From Coralloluteibacterium stylophorae (GTDB lineage Bacteria > Pseudomonadota > Gammaproteobacteria > Xanthomonadales > Xanthomonadaceae): a DNA stretch of 64,000 nucleotides. The stretch is from positions 278,651 through 342,650 of the forward strand of contig NZ_JAGQFT020000005.1 in assembly GCF_018122625.2 (NCBI RefSeq), in the 5' to 3' direction. This document shows positions 1 to 7,765 of the stretch, one piece after another. Numbering within the stretch: the stretch's first letter is position 1; each line of letters starts with the position of its first letter. The notes beneath the pieces are model-generated. The model was not told the origin of the DNA and did not search any database. It was given only the letters and a program-made list of their open reading frames with translations. The translations under genes were made by a program, and so were the position numbers.

Positions 1-107
1 AAGCTGCACTCGCCTTTAATCCGCGGTTCGGATCCCGCTGAGGAAGGTGGACGCGATGTGGAGGATCGCTACTCTGGCGCGGCCTTCCGCTCCGTCCTCC
101 TCACGCC

Positions 108-980
108 GTGAAGACATCCCGTTCCCGTGCCGTGGCAATTCTCGCCGCGGCCGTCGGTCTCGCCGCCGCCTCGTCCCACGCCGTCCAGCACGCCAGCCGC
201 ACGCCGCGGCTCGAGCAGCCGCTCCCCGCCGTCACGCCGGAGCGCCCGTTGGCCGAGCTCGCTCCGGCCACCGCGCCCGCCGCCGCGGAGACGGCGCCGG
301 CCTTCGCCTTGTTCGAGACCCTGCGCCCGCTCGCACCGGGGCTCGATGCCGATGTGCTGGGCATGGCGCTCGGCGCGCGCGAGTGCGCGCTCGCCTCCGG
401 CGAGGTCGCCGACGTCTCGCGCCTGGCGGTGATCGACTACTCGCTGCCGTCGACCGAGAAGCGGATGTGGGTGTTCGACCTCGACGCGCGCACGCTGCTG
501 TTCGCCGAGCACGTCGCGCACGGCAAGAACACCGGCGCCAACATGGCCACCCGGTTCTCCAACGTCGAAGGCAGCCTGCAGACGAGCCTGGGCCTGTTCA
601 CCACCGCCGAGACCTACCAGGGCGGCAACGGCTACTCGATGCGCATGGACGGCCTGGAGCCGGGCTTCAACGACCTCGCGCGCCAGCGCGCGATCGTCGT
701 GCACGGCGCGTCCTACGTGAATCCCGACGGCGCGCGCAGCATGGGGCGCCTGGGCCGCAGCTTCGGCTGCCCGGCGGTCCGCACCGCGGTGGCGCGGCAG
801 ATCATCGACACGCTCAAGGGCGGACAGATGCTGTTCTCCTACTATCCGGACGACGCCTGGCTCGCGTCCTCGCCCTTCCTCAACTGCAAGGCGGCCACCT
901 CGGGCCTGGCGGCGATGTCCAAAGCTTCGATGCTGCAGGCGCGCGCCGTCGCCGACGCCGGCACCCGCGCCCGCCGCTGA
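108..980 (+). CDS. Murein L,D-transpeptidase catalytic domain family protein
   Basis: This is a 290-residue exported protein with an N-terminal signal peptide (hydrophobic stretch about residues 8-22, ending near SSHA). The catalytic region lies at about 105-255. It carries the conserved VVHGASY segment and the SFGCPAV motif holding the likely catalytic Cys, the pattern of the second YkuD-like family ('murein L,D-transpeptidase catalytic domain'). By family it should act on peptidoglycan stem peptides in the periplasm. The start is a GTG; no good ribosome-binding site is visible and no earlier in-frame start fits better. A second, unrelated-looking L,D-transpeptidase follows 67 bases downstream. 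Family is confident; substrate is inferred. Confidence 0.85.
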   Translation: MKTSRSRAVAILAAAVGLAAASSHAVQHASRTPRLEQPLPAVTPERPLAELAPATAPAAAETAPAFALFETLRPLAPGLDADVLGMALGARECALASGEVADVSRLAVIDYSLPSTEKRMWVFDLDARTLLFAEHVAHGKNTGANMATRFSNVEGSLQTSLGLFTTAETYQGGNGYSMRMDGLEPGFNDLARQRAIVVHGASYVNPDGARSMGRLGRSFGCPAVRTAVARQIIDTLKGGQMLFSYYPDDAWLASSPFLNCKAATSGLAAMSKASMLQARAVADAGTRARR

Positions 981-1047
981 CGCGGGCACATCGCAGTGCG
1001 CGCCGCCTGATACCGTCGTCGCCGGTCCGACGACGAGACGAGGCGGC

Positions 1048-2175
1048 ATGATCCGGCGAGTTCCTTCTTCCTGTTCCGCGCGCATCGCGGGCCGGCTGCT
1101 GCTGGCCCTGGGCCTGCTGGCGATGGCGGGCGTCGCACCGGCGCAGAGCGATGCCATTCCCACCGGCGCGATGCCGCTGGCGACGCCGGTCTCCGCGCTG
1201 CGCCCGGGCCAGTACGTGTGGACGCCCGAGGTGGCGCCCGACGGCCCGGTCCTGGTGGTGGTGAGCCTGCCCGAGCAGCTCGCCTTCGTGTACCGCAACG
1301 GCGTGCGCATCGGCACCAGCACGGTCAGCACCGGCAAGGCCGGGCACGCCACGCCGACCGGTGTGTTCTCGATCCTGCAGAAGCGCCGCGAGCACTACTC
1401 CAACCTCTACAACAACGCGCCGATGCCGTTCATGCAGCGGCTGACCTGGGACGGCATCGCCCTGCACGCCGGCAACCTACCCGGCTATCCCGCCTCGCAC
1501 GGCTGCGTACGCCTGCCAATCGCCTTCGCCCAGGCCCTGTTCGGCGCGACGAAGACCGGCATGACCGTGGTCGTGGCCGACGATGCCGCGGTGACGCCGC
1601 GGCTTGCGCACCCGGGCCTGTTCGCGCCGGCCGACGCCGCCGGCAGCGTGCGTCCGGATCCCGCGCTGGCGACCGGAATCACCTGGACGCCCGAGGTGGC
1701 CGGCGCCGGGCCGCTCACCATCGTGGTCAGTACCGCGGACGCACGCGTGGTGGTGCTGCGCGACGGCACGGTGATCGGCAACGCGCCGGTGCGGGTGGAC
1801 GACGGCCCGGCGCTCGGCACCCGCGCCTACGTGCTGATGGAGGGGCCGGTGGAGGGACCGAGCCGCATCGTGCCGGGACGCGACGCCCTGCGCTGGCTCG
1901 GCGTGGCCATGCCCGGCGACGTCGAGGGTGCCGGCGGCGGCATCGCCAGCGACGCGATCGCGCGCCTGCACGCCGACCCCGTGTTCCTGCAGAACGTCTA
2001 CGACCAGCTCGTTCCCGGCACCACCCTGGTGGTCACCGACGCCCCGGCACGCGCGCGCGCCACCGGCACCGAGCTGACCGTGCTGCGCGGCGACGCCCTG
2101 CCCGAGGACATCCGCCCGCTGCCGACCCCGGCGGGGGAGGCGGTGGAGGTGAGGGATGTGGTGGGGGGTGGGTGA
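1048..2175 (+). CDS. YkuD-type L,D-transpeptidase
   Basis: A 375-residue secreted protein with a signal peptide ending at about APAQS. The YkuD domain (about residues 65-175) shows the family signature HAGNLPGYPASHGCVRLP, with the catalytic Cys in SHGCVR and the upstream His. Enzymes of this family form 3-3 crosslinks in peptidoglycan or attach proteins to it. The second half (about 200-375) repeats the wording of the linker (TWTPEVAGAGPLTIVV resembles VWTPEVAPDGPVLVVV near residue 50). It therefore seems to contain a second, degenerate copy of the N-terminal part of the domain without the Cys motif. It follows the other L,D-transpeptidase on the same strand and converges on the exonuclease gene. 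Confidence 0.88.
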   Translation: MIRRVPSSCSARIAGRLLLALGLLAMAGVAPAQSDAIPTGAMPLATPVSALRPGQYVWTPEVAPDGPVLVVVSLPEQLAFVYRNGVRIGTSTVSTGKAGHATPTGVFSILQKRREHYSNLYNNAPMPFMQRLTWDGIALHAGNLPGYPASHGCVRLPIAFAQALFGATKTGMTVVVADDAAVTPRLAHPGLFAPADAAGSVRPDPALATGITWTPEVAGAGPLTIVVSTADARVVVLRDGTVIGNAPVRVDDGPALGTRAYVLMEGPVEGPSRIVPGRDALRWLGVAMPGDVEGAGGGIASDAIARLHADPVFLQNVYDQLVPGTTLVVTDAPARARATGTELTVLRGDALPEDIRPLPTPAGEAVEVRDVVGGG

Positions 2176-2181
2176 GGCGGT

Positions 2182-2336
2182 GAGGTGGGAAGCGGGAGTC
2201 GGGAATCGGGACCTGCCGCGTGCGTGGGTGAGCCGACCCATCACGGATCCGGGCCGAGCCGGGCGCCTGCCGTGCGTGCAGGGCCCACGAACATTCGGCG
2301 TAACCTTCCCGATTCCCGATTCCCGATTCCCACCTC
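2182..2336. repeat. Inverted-repeat element between convergent genes
   Basis: Two 30-base arms, 2182-2211 and 2307-2336, are inverted copies matching at 28 of 30 positions by eye, around a 95-base spacer. Both arms are built from the 7-base unit GGGAATC repeated in tandem. The right arm covers the first two bases (2335-2336) of the complement of the exonuclease stop codon. The element lies exactly between two convergent genes, so it may act as a two-way transcription stop. It may also be a short mobile-like repeat of the kind scattered in xanthomonad genomes. Confidence 0.7.
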
Positions 2337-3384
2337 ACCCCGCTTCCGCCCCCAACCGCTCCAGCAACCCGCCCAGGCTCCGCAGATCCTGGGCGTTGTG
2401 GGCGCCGACGCGGCGGAGGTCGCGGGCGTCGCCGCCGCGGAGGTAGTCGAGCCAGGCGCGCGGGGCTTCCGCGCCGGGGAGGTCGTCCTCGCGCAGCACG
2501 CCCAGAAGCTCGCGCTCGGCAGTCGCGAGCCGGCAGTTCGGCCAGATCCCGCGCCAGCGCCGGCGGACCGGATGCAGCAGGTCGAGGTGGGCGAGGCCGG
2601 CGAGCGGGTTGGCCAGGCGCGCGAGGCGGTAGCGGGTGGCCAGCAGCGGCGCGTCGTAGCTGCGGCCGTTGTAGCTGACCAGCACCGTGTCGGCGCGCAG
2701 CCAGGTGGCGAAGGTGCGCAGCATCGCGGCCTCGGCGCCGAGCGTGGTGATGGTGAGCTGGCGCAGGCGCAGGGCGCCCTCGTGCCAGTCGGCGGCGCCG
2801 ATCATGAAGGCGCGGGTGCCGGTGCCGCCGGCGAGGCCCGTGGTTTCGGTGTCGAAGGCGAGGAAGCGTGCGCCGGCCACCGCGCCGACCGGATGCGGCG
2901 CGCTGTTGGCCCCCAGCGGCGGCGGCCGCGGCGTGCCGCGCACGCGGCAGCAGTCGATGGCGTGCGGGATCCTGGCCCAGGCGAAGCGCTGCTCGAGGTA
3001 GCGCAGGCCCGGCGCGATCTCCTCGCCGTCGACGCGCCGATCCGGCGCCGCGCGCGACCGCGGCGCCGGCATGCCGGTGCGGTTGCGCACGCCGAGCAGG
3101 CGGCGCAGTTCCTCGGGCACCGGCGGGCGCCGCGCCGGCGTCGGGGCCTGCGTGGGCGCTGCGAGCAGGCGGGCGCCGGTGGGGCCGGGCGCCAGTTCAT
3201 CCAGCGCACGCCCGTCGCGCGGAACCGCATCGACGTCGGGCCCGCCGCCCGCACGCGGGGCGCGCGGCTCGACGCCCGCTGCCGGCAGCGGTCGCGCCGA
3301 CGGCACCGTCGCCGCACCGGCCCCGAGCGTCGCGCCGCCGGCCTGCTGCCGCAGCGCGCGCAGGCGTCGCGCGAGTCCGCTCAT
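2335..3384 (-). CDS. Ribonuclease H-like (DEDDh) exonuclease, YprB/MrfB-like
   Basis: A 349-residue protein. The C-terminal half (about residues 170-330) is an RNase H-fold 3'-5' exonuclease: motif I FLAFDTETTGLAGG, motif II around VSYNGRSYDAPLL, and a final HNAQDLRSL motif supplying the last His/Asp. This matches the YprB (MrfB) family. The N-terminal 150 residues are Pro/Ala-rich and probably disordered, with no recognisable domain. Its ATG overlaps the stop of the upstream helicase (ATGA), so the two are translationally coupled. In Bacillus subtilis the matching pair (MrfA/MrfB) acts in a mitomycin C repair pathway independent of UvrABC. The same role here is an inference from family and order. 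Confidence 0.85.
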   Translation of the reverse strand: MSGLARRLRALRQQAGGATLGAGAATVPSARPLPAAGVEPRAPRAGGGPDVDAVPRDGRALDELAPGPTGARLLAAPTQAPTPARRPPVPEELRRLLGVRNRTGMPAPRSRAAPDRRVDGEEIAPGLRYLEQRFAWARIPHAIDCCRVRGTPRPPPLGANSAPHPVGAVAGARFLAFDTETTGLAGGTGTRAFMIGAADWHEGALRLRQLTITTLGAEAAMLRTFATWLRADTVLVSYNGRSYDAPLLATRYRLARLANPLAGLAHLDLLHPVRRRWRGIWPNCRLATAERELLGVLREDDLPGAEAPRAWLDYLRGGDARDLRRVGAHNAQDLRSLGGLLERLGAEAG

Positions 3385-5801
3385 GCCGACAGCAGCGCCA
3401 GCACGCGCGCGGCCAGCGCCTTGGGCGTACGCGTGCAGTCGGCGTTGTCCTCGTCGGCGGCGAGCACCGGACCGACGCAGCCCGGGCAGCCGGCGCGGCA
3501 GTCGCAGCGCTCCACCAGTTCGCGCGCGCGCTGCAGGATCTCGTCGCGGCGCACGAACAGCGGCTCCGACAGGCCGACGCCCCCGGGGAAGTTGTCGTAG
3601 AGGTAGGCGGTCGGCACGAAGCGGGCGTCCTCGTCGAGCGCCAGCGGCTGGCCGTCGGCGCCGCGGAGCGTGCCGCGGCCGAGGCCGTCGCGGTCGGCGA
3701 ACCAGGCGCCGTCGCCGCTGCCCACCGCCTTCTGCAGGTCGCGCGCCTCGGCCATCACCGAGACGGTGGCCACCACGTGCAGCGCGTAGGCCGCGCCGAG
3801 GAAGCCGTCGAGCGCGAGCTGCTTCGAGGCGAAGGCCTCTTCCAGCACGTCCTGCGGCAGCGCCCACCACACCGAGGTCGTGTGCAGCTCCTGGTCGGGC
3901 AGGTTGACCGGGCCGTAGCCGATGTTCTCGTGGGTGTAGTAGCGGATCTTCTTGTAGCCCGAGACGCGCCGGACCACGTGCACCTCGCCGTGGTGGGTGG
4001 TGCCGTGGCCGGACCTGGCGCCGTCGAACTGCTCGAGCACCTTGAGCTTGGTGTAGTCGATGGCGTCGGTGTAGTAGTCGACTGTGGTGCGGGTGACGTA
4101 GGCCTTGCGGCCTTCCCAGTCCAGTCGCTCCACCTGGAACGGCGCGCTCTGCACCATGTGGATGGCGCCCTCGTAGAGGGTCAGCGCGGCGGCCGAGTAG
4201 TCGACCTCGGCGATGATCGTCTGCCGTCCCTCGGTGCGGTCGACGACGACGAAATTGCCGTCGGCCACCGAGCGCAGCGACACCGCCTGCGCCGGATAGC
4301 TGTCGGCGATCCACTCCCAGCGGTCGCCCTCCTGGTGCAGCACGCCGGATTCGCCCAGCACCTCGAGGAAGTCCTGCGGGTCGATCGGGCCGAAGCGCTC
4401 GCCGGCCAGGAACGGCAGCTCGAACGCGGCGCAGCGGATGTGGTCGAGCAGGATCAGCGCCTGGTCGGCGTGGATGCGCGCGTGCTCGGGCGGTGCGCCC
4501 TGGAAGAACTCCGGGTGGCGGACGAGGTACTGGTCCATCGGGTCGCTGGAGGCCACCAGCACGCCGAGCGCCGGCTGCTGGCGGCGGCCGGCGCGGCCGA
4601 AGCGCTGCCAGGTCGCGGCGATCGAGCCGGGATAGCCGTTGAGCACCACCACGTCGAGGCTGCCGATGTCGACGCCGAGCTCGAGCGCCGAGGTGCTGAC
4701 GATGCCGTCGATGTGGCCGGCGCGCATGTCGCGCTCGGCGGCGCGGCGCTCGGTCGGCAGGTAGCCGCCGCGGTAGGCGCGGATCCGAGGCAGCCGCCGC
4801 GGGTCGTGGTCGAACACGTCCTTGAGGTACTTGGTCAGCACCTCGACCATCAGCCGCGTCTGCGCGAACACCAGCGTCTTCAGCCCCGCCTTGATCGCCA
4901 GCCGGGCGATGCGGTTGGACTGCGAGCGCGCCGAGGCGCGCAGGCCGAGGTCCGGGTTGACCACCGGCGGGTTCCACAGCAGCACGTGCTTGTCGCCGGT
5001 GGGCGCGCCGCTCTCGGTGACGGCTTCGCACTCGTCCTCGATCAGCGCCTCGGCGTGCGCCTTCGGGTTGCCGATGGTCGCCGAGCACAGGATGAACTGC
5101 GGGTTCGAGCCATAGAACGCGCACACGCGCCTGAGCCGGCGGATCACGTTGGCCACGTGCGAGCCGAACACGCCGCGGTAGGTATGCACCTCGTCGATGA
5201 CCACGTACTTCAGGTTCTCGAAGAACTGCGCCCACTTGGTGTGATGCGGCAGGATCGCCTGGTGCAGCATGTCCGGGTTGCTGACCACGATGTCGCCGTG
5301 CAGGCGGATCGCCGCGCGCGCGTCGCCGGGGGTGTCGCCGTCGAAGGTGAAGGCCTTGAGGCCGAGGTCGCCGGCGCGGTTGAGTTCCAGCAGCTCGGCG
5401 ACCTGGTCCTGCGACAGCGCCTTGGTCGGGAACAGGTACAGCGCCTTGCCCTCGCGTCGCAGCGCGGCGGTGGCGACGGGCAGCGTGTAGCACAGCGACT
5501 TGCCCGAGGCGGTCGGGGTGACCACGACCACGTGCTTGCCGGCACGCACCGCATCCCAGGCCTCGGCCTGGTGGCTGTAGAGCCGCTCCACCCCGCGGGC
5601 GCGCAGCGCCTCGGCGAGCGGTGCGGGCAGCGCCTCGGGCAGCGGCGCGTAGCGCCCCTCGCGGCCGGGGATCGAGATCGCGCCGGTAATGCGCTCGGCG
5701 TACTTGCCCTGCAGGCGCAGGGCGAGGGCGCGGCCATCGAGGCGGGCGTCGCGCCGGGCGAGCGGCGCGTCGCGGTGCGCGGGAACGGCGGGCAGGGACA
5801 T
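3381..5801 (-). CDS. DEAD/DEAH-box helicase with C-terminal DUF1998-type domain, YprA/MrfA-like
   Basis: An 806-residue superfamily 2 helicase. Motif I is TPTASGKSLCYTLP, motif II VVIDEVHTYRG (DEVH), motif III CSATIG, and motif VI FGRAGRRQQ. The C-terminal region (about 560-806) has the metal-binding cluster CDCRAGCPGCVG near residues 765-780, typical of DUF1998 helicases such as MrfA. By family it moves along DNA and works with its partner nuclease in crosslink or adduct repair. It is the first gene of a two-gene unit; the nuclease ATG overlaps its stop. DUF1998 helicases also occur in DISARM (DrmA), but no other DISARM gene is present. Confidence 0.9.
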   Translation of the reverse strand: MSLPAVPAHRDAPLARRDARLDGRALALRLQGKYAERITGAISIPGREGRYAPLPEALPAPLAEALRARGVERLYSHQAEAWDAVRAGKHVVVVTPTASGKSLCYTLPVATAALRREGKALYLFPTKALSQDQVAELLELNRAGDLGLKAFTFDGDTPGDARAAIRLHGDIVVSNPDMLHQAILPHHTKWAQFFENLKYVVIDEVHTYRGVFGSHVANVIRRLRRVCAFYGSNPQFILCSATIGNPKAHAEALIEDECEAVTESGAPTGDKHVLLWNPPVVNPDLGLRASARSQSNRIARLAIKAGLKTLVFAQTRLMVEVLTKYLKDVFDHDPRRLPRIRAYRGGYLPTERRAAERDMRAGHIDGIVSTSALELGVDIGSLDVVVLNGYPGSIAATWQRFGRAGRRQQPALGVLVASSDPMDQYLVRHPEFFQGAPPEHARIHADQALILLDHIRCAAFELPFLAGERFGPIDPQDFLEVLGESGVLHQEGDRWEWIADSYPAQAVSLRSVADGNFVVVDRTEGRQTIIAEVDYSAAALTLYEGAIHMVQSAPFQVERLDWEGRKAYVTRTTVDYYTDAIDYTKLKVLEQFDGARSGHGTTHHGEVHVVRRVSGYKKIRYYTHENIGYGPVNLPDQELHTTSVWWALPQDVLEEAFASKQLALDGFLGAAYALHVVATVSVMAEARDLQKAVGSGDGAWFADRDGLGRGTLRGADGQPLALDEDARFVPTAYLYDNFPGGVGLSEPLFVRRDEILQRARELVERCDCRAGCPGCVGPVLAADEDNADCTRTPKALAARVLALLSA

Positions 5802-6106
5802 CGGCGGGCTCGGCGGCGTGGCCGGCCTTTGTCGCCGATCGGCGTCTCAGCGGGTGAGACGGCCGTGGCGACCTCCGCGGTCATCGGATCTTGACGCCGC
5901 GCGCCCGCCGTTCCACGCGGCAGCGCGACCCGCCTCCACGGTCGTTCATGAGCCGTTCCCGCGTGCGGAGCGCGCGGTTGCGAGGTCGAGCACCCGGCCG
6001 GCGGGCGCGCTCACATGCCGGCAACCGCGCACGCACGACGGGTTCACCGCGCCGGGGCAAGCGTGCCGGCCTGTCCGCGCATCCGCGCCCCACCCGGAGC
6101 ACTGCC
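5802..6106. other. Intergenic region, divergent promoters expected
   Basis: About 305 bases separate the helicase start from the glycine-zipper gene. No convincing coding sequence is visible. A small hairpin (GTCTCA-GCGGG-TGAGAC, 5844-5860) lies about 45 bases upstream of the helicase start. No clear sigma-70 boxes can be picked out by eye. Confidence 0.4.
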
Positions 6107-7012
6107 ATGAACGCATCCAAGCACGATCCCTCCCGCGATTCCGCCGACACCTCCACCCAGGGCCGCGACCTCAACCGCGACCCGATTACCAAGGCGCCAG
6201 GCGCACACCCGGTCGGCGTCGGCGTCGGCACCGCGGTCGGCGGCGCGGCGGCGGGCGCCGCGGCCGGCGCCTTCTTCGGCCCGATCGGCTCGCTGATCGG
6301 CGTGGTCGCCGGCGGCATCGCCGGCGCGGCCGCCGGCAAGGGCGTCGCCGAACGCATCGACCCGACCGGCGAGATCGACTACTGGCGCGAGGCCCATGCC
6401 GAGCGCCCCTACGTCGCCGAGAACCGTGAGGCCGGCTACGACTACGACCGCGACTACGCCGCCGCCTACGGCTTCGGCCTGCAGGCGCGCGAGGCCAACC
6501 AGGACCGCCACTGGGACGAGGGCCTGGAAGGCGACCTCGGCCGCGACTGGGACAAGCATCGCGGCGACTCGCGCCTGGACTGGGAGCTCGCGCGTCCGGC
6601 CGCCCGCGACGCCTGGGACCGCGCCGACCGCACCCACCGCACCTACCAGGCCGTCGACCGCCACCACGAGCCGCGCCATACCGAAGCCGACTACTACGAC
6701 GCCAATGCCGGCTACGGTTACGATGACTACCGCGCCGCCTACCGCTACGGCGCCCAGGCGCGCAGCCGCAACGACGACCGGCTGTGGGACGAAGACCTGG
6801 AGCGTGAGCTGGCCCGCGACTGGGAGCAGCGCCGCGGCACCTCGCGCCTGGGCTGGGCCGAGGCCAGGCATGCGGTGCGCGACGCCTACGACGCCTCCAG
6901 CAGCTACGACTCCTACGACAATCCCAGCTACCGCGACAACGCCTATGACGAGCACCCGGCCGGAAACGCCAGCCGCGATGCGTTGAAGGTCGGCGGCGGC
7001 CCGCGCGTGTAA
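6107..7012 (+). CDS. Glycine-zipper domain protein with internal duplication
   Basis: A 301-residue protein of unknown function. Residues about 35-90 form a Gly/Ala-rich segment (GVGVGTAVGGAAAGAAAGAF and onward) of the glycine-zipper type, able to insert in or pack against membranes. The rest is hydrophilic, rich in Asp, Tyr and Arg, and holds two copies of a roughly 50-residue unit. One starts near AYGFGLQAREANQDRHWDE and the other near AYRYGAQARSRNDDRLWDE; both end in a RDW...RLxW segment. There is no signal peptide. The ATG at 6107 was chosen because residues upstream in frame look like non-coding translation. Similar proteins are annotated in related genera as stress-associated glycine-zipper proteins; the role is not known to me. 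Confidence 0.7.
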   Translation: MNASKHDPSRDSADTSTQGRDLNRDPITKAPGAHPVGVGVGTAVGGAAAGAAAGAFFGPIGSLIGVVAGGIAGAAAGKGVAERIDPTGEIDYWREAHAERPYVAENREAGYDYDRDYAAAYGFGLQAREANQDRHWDEGLEGDLGRDWDKHRGDSRLDWELARPAARDAWDRADRTHRTYQAVDRHHEPRHTEADYYDANAGYGYDDYRAAYRYGAQARSRNDDRLWDEDLERELARDWEQRRGTSRLGWAEARHAVRDAYDASSSYDSYDNPSYRDNAYDEHPAGNASRDALKVGGGPRV

Positions 7013-7033
7013 CGCACCGAGAAGCCACGCGGA

Positions 7034-7058
7034 ACGGGCGCCGGCGAACGGCGCCCGT
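7034..7058. terminator. Bidirectional stem-loop between convergent genes
   Basis: A perfect 10-bp stem (ACGGGCGCCG / CGGCGCCCGT) around GCGAA lies between the ends of two convergent genes. There is no T tract, as is common in GC-rich genomes. Confidence 0.65.
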
Positions 7059-7065
7059 GCGTCCG

Positions 7066-7725
7066 TCAGGCGCCGGGCCCGGTGTCCAGCGTTTCTTCGG
7101 GGTCGAGCGACTTCACCAGCACCGCCGCCTGCGTGCGCGACCGGCAGCCGAGCTTGCCGAGGATGGCGGTCACGTGGATCTTCACCGTGTTCTCGGCGAG
7201 CCCGAGTTCGGCCGCGATCTGCTTGTTGAGCAGGCCATCGGCGATCAGCATCAGCACCCGGAACTGCTGCGGCGTGAGCTGGGCCAGGCGCGCGGCGAGG
7301 TCGGCATCGCGCTCGCTGCGCTCGGCCTGTTCCGCCTCGAACCAGGTGCCGCCGGCGAGTACGGTGCGCACCGCCTCGCGCAGGCGCTCCGCTGGCGCGG
7401 CCTTGGAGACGAAGCCCGCCGCGCCGAACTGCTGCGCGCGCCGCACCGTGCGCGGTTGGTCGTTGGACGACACCACCACCAGCGGCAGCTCCGGGCGTTG
7501 CGCGCGCAGGGCGACGACCGAGGAGAAGCCCTTGGCGCCCGGCATCATCAGGTCGAGCAGCACCAGGTCGATGTGCGGCGTACCGGCGATCGCGCGCTCC
7601 AGCGCCTCGCGCGTGGCCGCCTCGACCGCCCGCCCGCCGACGAGCAGGTCGCCCAGCGCGTGCAGCATCGCCGCGCGGAACATCGGGTGGTCGTCGGCGA
7701 CGAGGAGGGTCAGCGGCTGCTGCAT
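7066..7725 (-). CDS. LuxR/NarL-type response regulator
   Basis: A 219-residue two-domain regulator. The receiver domain occupies residues 1-125, with the acidic pair DD at 11-12, the phospho-acceptor Asp58 in LVLLDLMMPG, and the switch/Lys region near SKAAPAERL. A linker leads to a LuxR-type helix-turn-helix at about 145-210 (LTPQQFRVLMLIADGLLNKQ, then AENTVKIHVTAIL). No histidine kinase gene adjoins it, so it is an orphan here. It sits 40 bases after the hydrolase/OsmC gene on the same strand and may be transcribed with it. The target genes cannot be deduced. Confidence 0.9.
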   Translation of the reverse strand: MQQPLTLLVADDHPMFRAAMLHALGDLLVGGRAVEAATREALERAIAGTPHIDLVLLDLMMPGAKGFSSVVALRAQRPELPLVVVSSNDQPRTVRRAQQFGAAGFVSKAAPAERLREAVRTVLAGGTWFEAEQAERSERDADLAARLAQLTPQQFRVLMLIADGLLNKQIAAELGLAENTVKIHVTAILGKLGCRSRTQAAVLVKSLDPEETLDTGPGA

Positions 7726-7765
7726 CCGTCCAGCATGACGGCGCGCCGCGGCGCCGGCAACGCGT

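Noticed and set aside
3381..5801. DISARM-type defence locus suggested by the DUF1998 helicase
   Set aside because: No DrmB, DrmC or methyltransferase gene is nearby, and the overlapping partner is a YprB-like nuclease, pointing to the MrfAB pair.
2868..5894. A long open frame (about 1000 codons) on the plus strand opposite the helicase and nuclease genes
   Set aside because: It is antisense to two well-supported genes with clear motifs; its translation is Arg/Ala/Val-rich without domains, as expected from high-GC antisense frames.
7066..7725. The LuxR-type regulator as output of the hybrid kinase at 26.4 kb
   Set aside because: It lies about 19 kb away in another gene group; nothing in the sequence connects them.
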